30,754 bases of DNA from a virus: positions 1 to 30,754 of IMG/VR virus record IMGVR_UViG_3300008450_000282; one strand, written 5' to 3'. Under the pieces are notes generated by a model. The model ran no database searches. It was not told where the DNA came from and worked only from the letters and a program-made list of their open reading frames with translations. Positions 12,458-21,556 of this stretch are shown here, piece after piece (the stretch's first letter is position 1; each line of letters begins with the position of its first letter). The translations under genes were made by a program, and so were the position numbers.

Positions 12458-12787
12458 TCAGGTAAGGCGAGCGACGCCTGCAGTAGCTGGTGTAAGTGTA
12501 ACAACGGTCTGGTTGACGCTCACATGTGTCACATCACCATCAATTTCCTGGCTACCAGAATCAAGCAATTCAACAGAAGGCTTGAAGCCAAGGTTGTGGT
12601 TGATCGTCCAGGTTGTTGCCGGCGTGGACTGTGTGTAGACAAAAGCGCCAGAACCTGCTGGTCCCTGCGGTCCAACGGTTATTGCCGTAACAGTAGAAGT
12701 TTGAGGAACCGTTACAACGGTTGTACCAGCGTCGCCTTCTGTGACGGTGACGGTGTTGTTTACAGCGGTGACATTAACGGTTGTCAT
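12458..12787 (-). CDS. Short fibre protein with collagen-like GPQGPAG and HNL-type domain (109 aa)
   Basis: A Thr/Val-rich beta N-terminus is followed by VGPQGPAGSG (a short collagen-like Gly-X-Y stretch near residue 40) and a C-terminal domain with WTINHNLGFKPSVELLDS, related to the end of the 11656-12447 protein. The size and layout suit a trimeric accessory fibre or fibre tip. Its start overlaps the upstream stop (ATGA), so it is co-translated with the BppU-like gene. Confidence 0.7.
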   Translation of the reverse strand: MTTVNVTAVNNTVTVTEGDAGTTVVTVPQTSTVTAITVGPQGPAGSGAFVYTQSTPATTWTINHNLGFKPSVELLDSGSQEIDGDVTHVSVNQTVVTLTPATAGVARLT

Positions 12788-13122
12788 GCCGTGTAACCTT
12801 CCGACACGTAAATGGTGCCTTCTAGGTAATACTCTTTCAGGCCGCTTGGATTTGTGAGCAGTACGTCGTAATACGCTTCGTTCGGGAACAGAGCGGTTTG
12901 CTCGTCGGTCAATGCAATCGCAACAGTTCCGGTGCTGCGATTTGTATAGGTAACCGTGAAGTCAGCGTATTTTGTGGTGCGACCTTGATTCCAGGCTTGG
13001 GCAGAAACGGTCCAGCCGGTCAGGTTAATTGCAGTATCTGTGCTGTCTTTGAACTGCAGCGTGATGCTGTAATCCGCCCGGCGCTGCAGGCTGATGTTGT
13101 ATGTGCCGGGTGAGATAGCCAT
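12784..13122 (-). CDS. BppU N-domain-like baseplate/fibre protein (112 aa)
   Basis: A single beta-sandwich domain: YSITLQFKDSTDTAINLTGW near the start, ALTDEQTALFPNEAYYDVLL in the middle and YYLEGTIYVSEGYT at the end. This order (capping strand, Trp, acidic turn before a YD-x-LL strand, G-x-I-x-V end) resembles the N-terminal domain of baseplate upper proteins of lactococcal phages. It probably links fibres to the tail tip. Assignment is by pattern, with no search. Confidence 0.6.
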   Translation of the reverse strand: MAISPGTYNISLQRRADYSITLQFKDSTDTAINLTGWTVSAQAWNQGRTTKYADFTVTYTNRSTGTVAIALTDEQTALFPNEAYYDVLLTNPSGLKEYYLEGTIYVSEGYTA

Positions 13123-13131
13123 GGCACAAGT

Positions 13132-13269
13132 TTAGCTACCTTGTCCACGCAAGGGCTTTTTGCCACGGCGGCGAGGGCGGGAGTGTTGTCCCATGCCTTG
13201 TGCGGTTGTTTTGGGGCGTCCGGCTTTGTGCTCAACACGCCCCAGTGCGGTTTTACTTTTGACTGCCAT
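13132..13269 (-). CDS. Small highly basic protein (45 aa)
   Basis: ATG 13269 overlaps the upstream stop (TGATG) and is preferred to the extension to 13317. The sequence begins MAVKSKTALGRVEHKAGRPK and ends in a run of Arg/Lys (SRPRRRGKKPLRGQG); about one third of residues are basic. I recall closely similar peptides in cyanophage genomes between tail genes but know no function. A nucleic-acid-binding or charge-neutralising role is possible. Confidence 0.65.
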   Translation of the reverse strand: MAVKSKTALGRVEHKAGRPKTTAQGMGQHSRPRRRGKKPLRGQGS

Positions 13270-13445
13270 CAGTCTTCGGTAGGCATGTAGAACGTGCCAT
13301 CTGCAGCACGCTTGCAACCGGGTCCGACAAATACATCATCTTCAACGACGATGTACTCAAGTCCTGCAGGTGCGGGACCACTGGGTTCGCCAGCACCGAC
13401 GTTGACGACGAGATCAGCAACAGGGTCGTAGATAACGGTTTTCAT
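13269..13445 (-). CDS. Small hypothetical protein between fibre genes (58 aa)
   Basis: Begins MKTVIYDPVADLVVNVGAG and ends with VGPGCKRAADGTFYMPTED. Both its start and stop overlap neighbours in TGATG arrangements, strong evidence for a real gene despite the small size. Acidic, Gly/Pro-rich, no membrane segment. It lies between the Gly-rich fibre and the basic 45-aa protein; possibly a structural accessory. Unknown function. Confidence 0.7.
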   Translation of the reverse strand: MKTVIYDPVADLVVNVGAGEPSGPAPAGLEYIVVEDDVFVGPGCKRAADGTFYMPTED

Positions 13446-14545
13446 CAGAAATACTCCGTGATGCGGATGGCCCCAGCAGCGCCATCGCCACCGGCAAAAT
13501 TACTTGTTGAGGCACTTACAGAGCCACCAGCACCGCCTTCGCCGGGGTTGCTGCCATTGGCTCCATTGTTGTTTGATGCGCGATTGCCGATACCAACTGT
13601 TCCAAAGTATGGAGCGCATCCCGCCTGGGAAAACGTGCCGAACCCAGTACCGGTTGTTGAAGCAACAGTATTTGTTCCGCCCCGTAGATTTAGGTCGCCG
13701 CCTGTAAAAGTGCTGCCACCACTGCCACCGCCACCGCTATCGGTACTAGATCCAGCGAGAACTCCAGTTCCTCCAGTGCCACCGCTGGCAGTCAACGTAC
13801 CAGTCACACTTGCGATGAAAGTCGTTGTTCCACCAGTGCCTCCATTATTTACCCCTGCCGCTCCAGCACTTCCGCCTGCGCCGATGGTGTAGGTAAATGT
13901 TTGGCTCATATCGGTGATCATCTTGGCGACATAAGCGCCACCACCCCCCGCCCCGGCAAGAGCAGCAGTACCAGCGCCTTGGCCGTCAACACCACCGCCT
14001 CCACCACCTGCACCAACGACTTCGACGTAGATCGCCTTAGTGCCGGTTGTTGGGGTATAAGTCGCGCTAGTGCCAGAAGTTATGTAGGTGATAGTTGGAA
14101 CACTTGCCGTCCAACTCAACGTGCCTGAACCGTTGGTGCTCAGCTTTTGACCATCTGTGCCATCGGCTGCAGGCAGCGTCCAAGTGACATTGGAGCTAAC
14201 AGTTCCAGGTGCTTGCAAGGCAACCCAGTTGCTGCTGTCGCTATCGGCAAAACGCAGATCGCTTTGGGCGTTAAGGGTTATGTCTCCGGTGATTGTTCCG
14301 CCTGAGGCAGAAAGCAAACCCAGATTTACAGTGCCTAAAGTGCCGATCGTAACCCAAGCATTATTGGCGGCATTGCGCTGCTTCAGTAGACCAGCAGTAG
14401 TGTCCGCCCAGAATTGATAGGCGTAGGTGGTGCTGGGTTCGCTAGCCCCGCTGTTCTGGCTAACGATCGCTGCTAGAGCGTTGTTCAGGTCAGAACGGAA
14501 TCCAGCACCTGACTGGTTAGCAATGATGTAGTCGTGTTGTGCCAT
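13445..14545 (-). CDS. Glycine-rich tail fibre / adhesin (366 aa)
   Basis: The N-terminus MAQHDYIIANQSGAGFRSDL to about residue 80 is a conserved attachment domain found, from memory, in fibres of many environmental siphophages. Residues 80-165 carry beta-repeats (GGTITGDITLNAQSDLRF; LPAADGTDGQKLSTNG). From about 175 to the end the protein is extremely Gly-rich (GAGGGGGG, GGGGSGG, GEGGAGG), consistent with a polyglycine-helix receptor-binding domain of the kind known for T-even adhesins, ending AIRITEYF. Likely host-recognition protein. The stop overlaps the next gene (TGATG). Confidence 0.8.
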   Translation of the reverse strand: MAQHDYIIANQSGAGFRSDLNNALAAIVSQNSGASEPSTTYAYQFWADTTAGLLKQRNAANNAWVTIGTLGTVNLGLLSASGGTITGDITLNAQSDLRFADSDSSNWVALQAPGTVSSNVTWTLPAADGTDGQKLSTNGSGTLSWTASVPTITYITSGTSATYTPTTGTKAIYVEVVGAGGGGGGVDGQGAGTAALAGAGGGGAYVAKMITDMSQTFTYTIGAGGSAGAAGVNNGGTGGTTTFIASVTGTLTASGGTGGTGVLAGSSTDSGGGGSGGSTFTGGDLNLRGGTNTVASTTGTGFGTFSQAGCAPYFGTVGIGNRASNNNGANGSNPGEGGAGGSVSASTSNFAGGDGAAGAIRITEYF

Positions 14546-17500
14546 TAGGGCAGCTCCCGTCCGTAACCGACGGCTGTGTAGGTGAAATTACGGTCCACAG
14601 CAGCGTTGGCGCTGTTCCTGAATACTACTTGGAATCCAGTCCGAGTCACGTTGCTGATCGTGTAGTAGTCCCCCGTCGCCATGTTAAATGCCGTGATTCC
14701 AATGTTCGGTGCTTGGTAGAAGGCGTTGGCAAAAGTTGCTGTGTACGTGCCTGCGCCGCTGGCAATAGTGCCCGACTGCTCGGTGTGCGCCGTCAATTCC
14801 AGGCTGGCACCTAACTCTTCAATGATGATGTTTAGATCAGGGTCAGAGGTGGTGGCTTGTACTTTGAACTGAAAACCTCGACCTTGAATCAAGCCGTTGA
14901 CTAGCTGTTTCCACTCGCTCCACGTCGGTGTACCTGAAGGATCGTCGTTGGTGGTACGGACATACAACGCGGCATTTACTTTGTCAAGGTTGTCTTCGTC
15001 GATCAGTGGCCATGTATCAATCTCGGCTGTTCTGTCGTCCCACAACGATGCAGGTAGATAAGGACGAGTAACCAAACGACGACTAGCCATAACGTCATAT
15101 TTGCCCAGCATGTCGAAACTGCTGCCAAATTCATATTCACCAACATCAACAACACCTCCCTCAGCGTCAATCGCCGTAAGGGCATCAAAGTCGCCGTCTA
15201 ATGCCATATCATCAATATCAATACCGCTGGCAAGAATAAGTCCGTCTAGTTCTAGGCTGTAAACCATATCTGTTGAATTGCCGTCAAATGGTGGTGTAGT
15301 TGTATCTTCATTAAACGTGGTTACATTGATACGAGGTTGCGGTTCTGGCAGGTCAACAACAACCGTTGTTGCAGTGAAAGAACGATTGCCAAGATCATCC
15401 TCAAATTTCAGCAGATAAGTACCTTCCAGCAATGGAACTTCAGCGCTGATGTCTGCGCCATCTACAGGACTGATGATGTCCGTTGATGCATCCCATTCCG
15501 CACCAACCAAGGCTACGTTGTGACGGATAATTACGCGGCCACCAAGAGTCACATCTAACTCGGTAGATTGCGTCCATGAAATTGTGCCGCGATCGGCGCT
15601 GATCGGAATGAAAGATACACCTGTGACTGCAGCAGGTGGAGCAGTTTTTCCTGAAGCAGAAAATGTCAAAATAGACGGGTTACCTGGCAGCAACGCACTA
15701 TTTAATGCGTACACTTCTACGTTATATGTGCCAACTCTTGTATCAATTATTTCGTATCCCACTTTTGTGATTAAATCTTCTGTCCAGTTGTCATTGGCGT
15801 AACGGTAGCGAACACGGTAGGTAGTGATGCCGACAATCGCTACCCAACTCAGAACAATTTTGACCTTGGCAACACCATCGTCTCCGTAGAAGACTTCTGT
15901 TGCTGTTAGATTATCGGGTCCGTCATAAAGAACATTAAGGTTAGTTGTATCCTTGGACTCCAGTGGCTCATCACGTTCAATGAGAGCATATTTACTGGCG
16001 TTATAAGACAATGCGGTAACGCTATACACACCGCCTTCTTGTTCGCTGACGCCGAGTACACGCCACGTTGATGTCTGGATGTCCGTTGACTGTGCGATCC
16101 AGACACTGTTGGTAGCCGGTGTCTGACTAAAAGCAGGGCTAACAGTAATTGCAGCACCAGCAACACCGGTAATTGTGCGAGTCTCTAAAGTGCCATCGGG
16201 CATCACCACCGACAACGTGGGCGAGTTGGTGGTCGGAATATCGGTGGATGCGCTGTCGTCAACAGTGACAACAGTTGTCGTGGCACTCGCAATTCGACCA
16301 CCGCGACGAACACCAGCCCGCATTGGGTCGCTAATTTCGATGATCTGACCGGGGCGGCAAATTGTTCCAGCGTCAATGCTGGTGCTAAAAGTGACGATTT
16401 CGGTTTCGTACTGACTGGTGTATAAAACCCATTTGCCGACGCGGCGTGCTTGACTTTGCGAGGTGCAGGCAAAGGCGTCGATCTGGCTGTTGTTGTAGCC
16501 GTACTTCTCAATCAGGTCTGCGTCTTCGACCAGCTCATATGCCACATCGCGGGTGGTTTTAGTGTCGAAATACTTGACGGTGACCGCTGTTGGACGAGTT
16601 TTGGTGTCGCTTCCGCTGTAACTGAAGCCTGCTTCGGTGACGTTCGCCATCGTGAACAGGAAGGTTGCGTCCTGTGGACGATCCTGCGAAATCGTGAGCG
16701 AGCCTGTGCTCCAATACGGCATTGCTCGGAAGACCGAGCACATCTGATTAATGAGGTTGTAAGCCTCCTCCTGTGTTTGGATGACGACGTTGCACTGGAA
16801 GCGCGGTTCTTTTGCGCTGCCCAAACCTGTTGGAACTAGCTCATTGCAGTATTTGGACGCTTCATAGAAAGACCATTTATCTAGGTCGGCTGTTTGGATG
16901 TGCTCCCCAAAACCCATGCGGCTGTTACGGAGTAGGTCAAACAAGCACCACGCTGGATCTGCGCACCATTGCGCTGCACCAAATGCACCATTCCAGATAC
17001 CGGCGTAGGTAACGCGACCCGTTTTAATATCTACTGTTGCATTGCTTGGTAACTGAATTTTGCGCCCACGAATACGGTAAGAGCGCGTTGGAATACTATT
17101 AAACTGTTCAGCAGAAATTTTGATGCCTACTAAGGCGCTGTATGGATACCGTAAACGGTCAGTAATAATTTCTGTGTACGAAGTCCATTGAAGTGAGCTA
17201 CTTTCTCTGCTACTACTGGAGTCGTTGCTAACGCGCTCTACGCGCACATCAACCGGAAAAGTTTTACCAGTAAGAGAGATGGCAAAATTAAAGGGAAAAG
17301 GATCTTTTGTTAAGCCTTTTATCGTGCGCTTGTATGCTTCGTAAAAAGCGCCGCCATCCTCAGACAGCAATACGCGAAAAGATAACTCGCTGCCTACAAG
17401 ATCCCCTTTGTCTGTAAAGCGTTGAAGCAGCGGAATTGTTAGTGTAATACCAACTTTGTTGACATCTTCATCTGTGATAGTCCGTGTTAAAGGCAGGTTT

Positions 17501-17913
17501 TTTACGATCTCAACGCCTACCGCAAATTCACGTTGAACATTCGGGAATACGTTGATCGTGGATTGGTTTTCTGTTCCGTATCTAGCATATACAGAGGCGC
17601 GTTTAAAATTAAAACTAGAAGCTGCTGGAGTCGCGTCGCTGTTGCTTGCTTGCTCCCGCAACAAAGATGTGTCGTTAAAGAAAATATCTTTTTTTAGGAT
17701 TGTATTGTATAAAGATGTGCCTCGCGTAATACCAAGGCTAGATGGCGTGGCAAAACCTTCAATTTCACCTTCACCGATAAGATCCAGCACATAAGCATAC
17801 GCTGTGGATTCAAGCGTGTCCTTGTCTTCCGATGGCGTATAACCCTCTCCTTTGGAGCCGCCGCCTTTACCACCGCCACCACCAGCACCAATGATGAGTT
17901 CATCCATGATCAT
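14545..17913 (-). CDS. J: Tail tip / host specificity protein J
   Basis: 1122 residues, close to lambda gpJ length. The start (ATGATCATG) overlaps the gpI stop; a second ATG at 17907 is possible. A Gly-rich N-terminus (GAGGGGGKGGGSKGEG) leads into the conserved STAYAYVLDLIGEGEIEG segment typical of J, followed by the hub domains (GIWNGAFGAAQWCADPAWCL near residue 310), and fibronectin-III-like domains at about 690-890. The C-terminal 120 residues are a beta domain likely to be the fibre tip or fibre dock. J forms the central tail-tip trimer, contacts the receptor and connects to the fibre genes directly downstream. Confidence 0.9.
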   Translation of the reverse strand: MIMDELIIGAGGGGGKGGGSKGEGYTPSEDKDTLESTAYAYVLDLIGEGEIEGFATPSSLGITRGTSLYNTILKKDIFFNDTSLLREQASNSDATPAASSFNFKRASVYARYGTENQSTINVFPNVQREFAVGVEIVKNLPLTRTITDEDVNKVGITLTIPLLQRFTDKGDLVGSELSFRVLLSEDGGAFYEAYKRTIKGLTKDPFPFNFAISLTGKTFPVDVRVERVSNDSSSSRESSSLQWTSYTEIITDRLRYPYSALVGIKISAEQFNSIPTRSYRIRGRKIQLPSNATVDIKTGRVTYAGIWNGAFGAAQWCADPAWCLFDLLRNSRMGFGEHIQTADLDKWSFYEASKYCNELVPTGLGSAKEPRFQCNVVIQTQEEAYNLINQMCSVFRAMPYWSTGSLTISQDRPQDATFLFTMANVTEAGFSYSGSDTKTRPTAVTVKYFDTKTTRDVAYELVEDADLIEKYGYNNSQIDAFACTSQSQARRVGKWVLYTSQYETEIVTFSTSIDAGTICRPGQIIEISDPMRAGVRRGGRIASATTTVVTVDDSASTDIPTTNSPTLSVVMPDGTLETRTITGVAGAAITVSPAFSQTPATNSVWIAQSTDIQTSTWRVLGVSEQEGGVYSVTALSYNASKYALIERDEPLESKDTTNLNVLYDGPDNLTATEVFYGDDGVAKVKIVLSWVAIVGITTYRVRYRYANDNWTEDLITKVGYEIIDTRVGTYNVEVYALNSALLPGNPSILTFSASGKTAPPAAVTGVSFIPISADRGTISWTQSTELDVTLGGRVIIRHNVALVGAEWDASTDIISPVDGADISAEVPLLEGTYLLKFEDDLGNRSFTATTVVVDLPEPQPRINVTTFNEDTTTPPFDGNSTDMVYSLELDGLILASGIDIDDMALDGDFDALTAIDAEGGVVDVGEYEFGSSFDMLGKYDVMASRRLVTRPYLPASLWDDRTAEIDTWPLIDEDNLDKVNAALYVRTTNDDPSGTPTWSEWKQLVNGLIQGRGFQFKVQATTSDPDLNIIIEELGASLELTAHTEQSGTIASGAGTYTATFANAFYQAPNIGITAFNMATGDYYTISNVTRTGFQVVFRNSANAAVDRNFTYTAVGYGRELP

Positions 17914-18527
17914 TCCTCGTCGATGTCGATGCCAGCGGATATGGTGATCGAACCAGTGATCACTTCGCCGAAAATAACGGGTACAGGTAAGCCTTGTCTG
18001 CTTGTGTTTTGTACGCCGCTAAAAAAGTAACTTTTGCTGGGGTCGTTGTCTGAATCTTTGCCTAGTTTTGGTTGACTTGGAGTAGGAGTAAGAAGCCCAG
18101 CGACACCATTAAGGACAAGACTTGCACCTAAAAAACCACCAAAAACTGCAACATTTGCGATTGCGGCTGCAGTGCCATACGAAAGTGCGCCACTCAACAC
18201 AGCGCCAGCAGCAAGACCAGGAATCAAAAATGCCCCCGCAACGAGGGCTACACCTAATATAATTTGCCCGACGTTGCCCCCAGCACCTACCACCACTGGC
18301 ACGATCTTGATCTCTTGCTGGCCGCTGGGATGATGTAGTTCGTCCAGCGTCAAAGCGTCGGCTCCTACCAACACCTTGTAGTGCCGATCAGCCATGTGAT
18401 GATCCAAGCCGGGGAAGTTGGCAAGCAGAAAACGCACGGCTTCGGCGGCATTTTGAACTTCTGCTTGTAGTACCCGCTTGCCTACAAACTGAGCCAGCTT
18501 GCCGTAGAGCTTAATTGTGCGAAGCAT
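17910..18527 (-). CDS. I: Tail assembly protein I
   Basis: ATG 18527 is preceded by AAGGAGG and preferred over the extension to 18578, giving 205 residues. Residues 1-80 ([18 protein letters not shown]) are a ubiquitin-like beta-grasp domain as in lambda gpI; residues 85-150 are Gly/Ala/Val-rich and hydrophobic, like the membrane-active middle of I; the end has [17 protein letters not shown], the conserved P-x-x-(Y/F)-G strand. It overlaps gpK by 17 bases and J by 4, the lambda order K-I-J. Confidence 0.85.
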   Translation of the reverse strand: MLRTIKLYGKLAQFVGKRVLQAEVQNAAEAVRFLLANFPGLDHHMADRHYKVLVGADALTLDELHHPSGQQEIKIVPVVVGAGGNVGQIILGVALVAGAFLIPGLAAGAVLSGALSYGTAAAIANVAVFGGFLGASLVLNGVAGLLTPTPSQPKLGKDSDNDPSKSYFFSGVQNTSRQGLPVPVIFGEVITGSITISAGIDIDEE

Positions 18528-19221
18528 GGCGCAGCCTCCTTCCTGTGCATGATAGGAGCCACTCACCGTAGAAGTCACGGCTAGATAGGCGACCTTGCAA
18601 ATGGTGCAGCAGGATTTGGTCTCCGAGGTAGACGCCGCAGTGATTCAAGCCACGGCTGTTGATTGCCATCAGTACAAAGTCGCCTGTTTTCAGCTCTTCG
18701 TCTTGACGTAGCTCGCGGAAACCGGCTTCTGCCCAACACACATCAAAAGTTGGTACAGCGGCAAACTCATCGGGATGCACATCACGCGGCCAATCGCGGA
18801 GTTGCAGTCCCTGCTCGGCGTACCAGTCCCGTGCCAGCGTCCAACAGTCGGTGACGCCCCACACCCATTGCCTGCCGATCAGCGGTGCCTTGTAGCCGCA
18901 GGGCTTGCACTCACCCCAGGTTTCAAGCACAGGGTTGACGATGTACCAGGGTAGCCCGGACTTTTCGCACGCCACCCTGTCCGCCTGTGATGGTGTTGGC
19001 GCAAGGATCGGATGGCTGTGAACGATACCAACGATCTCGCCTTTGTCCTCAGCGGCTGCCCAACCCTCGGGGTCCAGCACAAAGTAGTCGGGAGATTCTG
19101 CGAGGTTCTTGCATGGCATGTACCGCTGCCGTCCTTTGACAACCACCAGTAGCCCACAGCTTTCGTTGGGAACTTCGGTTTTGGCGTGTGCCAAGGCAGC
19201 AGCGCGAGCGGTTACGTTCAT
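18511..19221 (-). CDS. K: Tail tip peptidase K (JAMM + NlpC/P60)
   Basis: 236 residues with two enzyme domains. The JAMM/MPN domain has E20 in NESCG, HSHP with H68 and H70, and SQAD with S78 and D81, the complete zinc-site pattern. The NlpC/P60 domain has C126 in [11 protein letters not shown]194 in NHCGVYLGD and H206 as a possible third residue. This matches lambda gpK, a tail assembly protein thought to process tip proteins or local peptidoglycan. The ATG overlaps the gpL stop (ATGA). Confidence 0.92.
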   Translation of the reverse strand: MNVTARAAALAHAKTEVPNESCGLLVVVKGRQRYMPCKNLAESPDYFVLDPEGWAAAEDKGEIVGIVHSHPILAPTPSQADRVACEKSGLPWYIVNPVLETWGECKPCGYKAPLIGRQWVWGVTDCWTLARDWYAEQGLQLRDWPRDVHPDEFAAVPTFDVCWAEAGFRELRQDEELKTGDFVLMAINSRGLNHCGVYLGDQILLHHLQGRLSSRDFYGEWLLSCTGRRLRHASHN

Positions 19222-20852
19222 ATATTGATGCCGCCAACACCAGGGAATCCACCGAATGGCAGTTCGCCATTAGGGCGAATGCTGTACGTTTTAGATGGTG
19301 TAAAAGTATATGTTGACGAGGAGAAGGTAACAGGAACATAGAACGTTGCACTTAGGCTATCACCTTTGTTTTTTTGTAGTGCTTTATCGACCAAAACTTC
19401 CGAGGCTCCGTTGCTGTAAATAACTTTTGTTCCTTTAACAACGCCCGATCCTACTACTAAATCACCAATGTTTATGCCACTTGTGTTACTCATTGCTAAG
19501 CGGTATAGCTTTTGTCCATCGCCATAAACGCCACCACCTGCGCCTTTATATGTAACTGACTTAGTTGTTGCGCTTGCCCAAGCTAAATCATTTAAATCAA
19601 TGTTTAGGTTGATAGTTGTTCCACTCACCGATGCAACTTTTGTGCCCGCTGGAATACCCACGCCACTCACCGCAACACCGCTTTTGATGCCAGTAGCACT
19701 GCTGACTGTTATAGATAAACCATCAGACGCAAGCGTTCCGGTTCGCGTAAAGGGATTATTAGTAGCTGTTGCTGCTTGCGAAAGTGTAAGACTGTAGGGT
19801 GCGGTCAAATTTTTTGCTGCAACTGTTGTTCCGGCAGGTAATCCATATCCAGTGATTTTGTTGCCTGTACTTGTCTTTTGTACTTCATTTAACGTAAGTC
19901 CCGTCATTGTTGTACTGCCTGATGTCACATTCGCGCTAACGGTTACTGTGTCAAAACGGAGCTTGCAGCTACTCAGTCGTTTGCCGCATACATCTGCCGC
20001 AAGAGTTGTTACAGCTATATCGTCACGATCAAAATAGCCATCGCCTGTATAGTTGCAGCCATCGCCGCGATAGGTCCATGGACAAATGTTTGCGATGACT
20101 TGGCGGCGTGGTGCGCGAACATTCTGTAGGTCAAAAACAGCGGCTAGCTCAAACTCAACAACTTCGCGGTTCTCGAATGACTTACGAGCAACGTAATACT
20201 CGTCACGTGGAAATTCAGCCGTAGGATCTGGCGTGCCGTAAGGATTGGTGCCACCTTCAAAGTTCGCTGCATCCAGATATTTGATCAGCGTGCGGATGCG
20301 TGTGACCTTCGCACCAAGCAGGTCATTCCCAGGGTTAAAAGTATTGACCGCCTGCAAAATTGCCGTGATGGTGCTCACAAGGTTGGCAACACGCAGTGTT
20401 GGTCTGGGAAGCTGACCTTGACCGTTGTATTCAAAGCCAGTCGCCTCTACCGGATACCGCAGGTAGCTGTTGCCGTTAAAGACGACCTGCCCATTGGTTG
20501 CCGTGGCATTGGCACCAGCATGGAAGCGGTAGGTGCTGGCTGAGCCGTGCAGGCTGGCAAAAGTCTCAAGCGTAAATAGCTCGATGATGCCGCTTGGAGC
20601 AACGCCCTGCAGATCTGCTGCAAACTGCGTGATTGCTGCCCAGACAACGCCGCCATCCTCGACATAACCCTGCACACGTGTGCCGCTAGTCGTGTCGAAG
20701 ATTGCAATCAGTCGCGGCCATTGAGGTTCCGTTCCGCCTGATGTACCAGCGTCAACGCACTTGAAAACCAAGCCCGTTGCGGGGACTGTTGTGGCGCGAA
20801 CTACATCGCCAACGACATATGCAGTGCTAGCAGCCCAAGCAGAATATGCCAT
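19218..20852 (-). CDS. L: Minor tail protein L with N-terminal module and large C-terminal insertion
   Basis: 544 residues, more than twice the length of lambda gpL. Residues 1-75 ([17 protein letters not shown] ... TEPQWP) look like a carbohydrate-binding-type module added in front. Residues 80-300 are the L core ([30 protein letters not shown]) with four cysteines C257, C266, C289 and C296, equivalent in spacing to the Fe-S ligands of lambda L. The expected terminal strand [13 protein letters not shown] is at 531-543, but about 225 residues containing three repeats separate it from C296. L links M and the tip proteins. Confidence 0.85.
   Translation of the reverse strand: MAYSAWAASTAYVVGDVVRATTVPATGLVFKCVDAGTSGGTEPQWPRLIAIFDTTSGTRVQGYVEDGGVVWAAITQFAADLQGVAPSGIIELFTLETFASLHGSASTYRFHAGANATATNGQVVFNGNSYLRYPVEATGFEYNGQGQLPRPTLRVANLVSTITAILQAVNTFNPGNDLLGAKVTRIRTLIKYLDAANFEGGTNPYGTPDPTAEFPRDEYYVARKSFENREVVEFELAAVFDLQNVRAPRRQVIANICPWTYRGDGCNYTGDGYFDRDDIAVTTLAADVCGKRLSSCKLRFDTVTVSANVTSGSTTMTGLTLNEVQKTSTGNKITGYGLPAGTTVAAKNLTAPYSLTLSQAATATNNPFTRTGTLASDGLSITVSSATGIKSGVAVSGVGIPAGTKVASVSGTTINLNIDLNDLAWASATTKSVTYKGAGGGVYGDGQKLYRLAMSNTSGINIGDLVVGSGVVKGTKVIYSNGASEVLVDKALQKNKGDSLSATFYVPVTFSSSTYTFTPSKTYSIRPNGELPFGGFPGVGGINI
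19278..19952 (-). repeat. Three-repeat beta domain inserted into gpL
   Basis: Residues about 301-525 of the L homologue. The motif G-x-G-[LIV]-x-x-G-T-[TK]-V recurs at residues 335-344, 397-406 and 468-477, spaced 62 and 71 residues apart, each in a Thr/Ser/Gly-rich beta context. Lines counted by hand here (19321-19440) are about 38-40% GC against 57% in a core line (20401-20460). Confidence 0.65.
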
Positions 20853-21556
20853 CAGGAGGGTTCAAAGACACGTCTAAAAGACGCTTGAATGTCGTTATTA
20901 TTATGATTATTGTACCGCGTGCTCCATTCGGCGCAAACATATTTTCCGGTAGAGCTAGTCAGAGGATCGGTCCAAGTGAAAGCAGTTTGGACCCTGGCTT
21001 GACGCAGGAATGTTCGAATCTGATCTCTTTCTGTATTTGTTCTATTTCGGAATTCTAAGCTCCAAATTTCCTGCTGTGGATTCAAGCCAAATTTTAAGCG
21101 TTGAGTGTAGCCATCCCCAAAATTTACAGTGCGAACATTTGACTCATATTCTTGAGTTGCTGTGAAATCTGGAATCCAAGTAAAAGTGGTGGCAGTTCCC
21201 GCCGGAATCGCAATGTTTGTTTCGCCAGCTTCATATCTTAATTCAAATTCAGCATTTATTGATCTGAAATTACAGGAGTCAAGGCTCGCGCTCCATTTTG
21301 CGCAAATAAATTGAGCCGTTTCCCCAAAAGGAGTCTCCCATTCAAAAGTTTCTTGGCCGTCACGAGCCTTCAAAAAATCCAGAATGTCGGTCGCATCACT
21401 AGTGCTGCGATTGCTAAACCGCAGACTCCATGTATCCCTGAACGGATTGATGCCATAAACAAGACGCTGCTCGTACGCGCCTAGCCTCACCTGATTGACG
21501 CGAGGCGTTGAAGTCTCAGTCGCCGGACGATCGGGTATGTAGGTAAAGGTGGCCAT
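20852..21556 (-). CDS. M: Tandem-duplicated minor tail protein M
   Basis: 234 residues, twice the usual gpM length. Residues 1-114 and 120-234 are homologous to each other: FTYIPD / FTWIPD, RLVYGINPFRDTWSLRFSNR / RLKFGLNPQQEIWSLEFRNR, FLKARDGQETFEWETP / FLRQARVQTAFTWTDP, ICAKWS / VCAEWS, then INAEFELRYE / IQASFRRVFE. The family (lambda gpM, PF05939-like) forms the ring between tape measure and L. The order H-M-L-K-I-J is that of lambda. The ATG overlaps the tape-measure stop (TAATG). Confidence 0.88.
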   Translation of the reverse strand: MATFTYIPDRPATETSTPRVNQVRLGAYEQRLVYGINPFRDTWSLRFSNRSTSDATDILDFLKARDGQETFEWETPFGETAQFICAKWSASLDSCNFRSINAEFELRYEAGETNIAIPAGTATTFTWIPDFTATQEYESNVRTVNFGDGYTQRLKFGLNPQQEIWSLEFRNRTNTERDQIRTFLRQARVQTAFTWTDPLTSSTGKYVCAEWSTRYNNHNNNDIQASFRRVFEPS

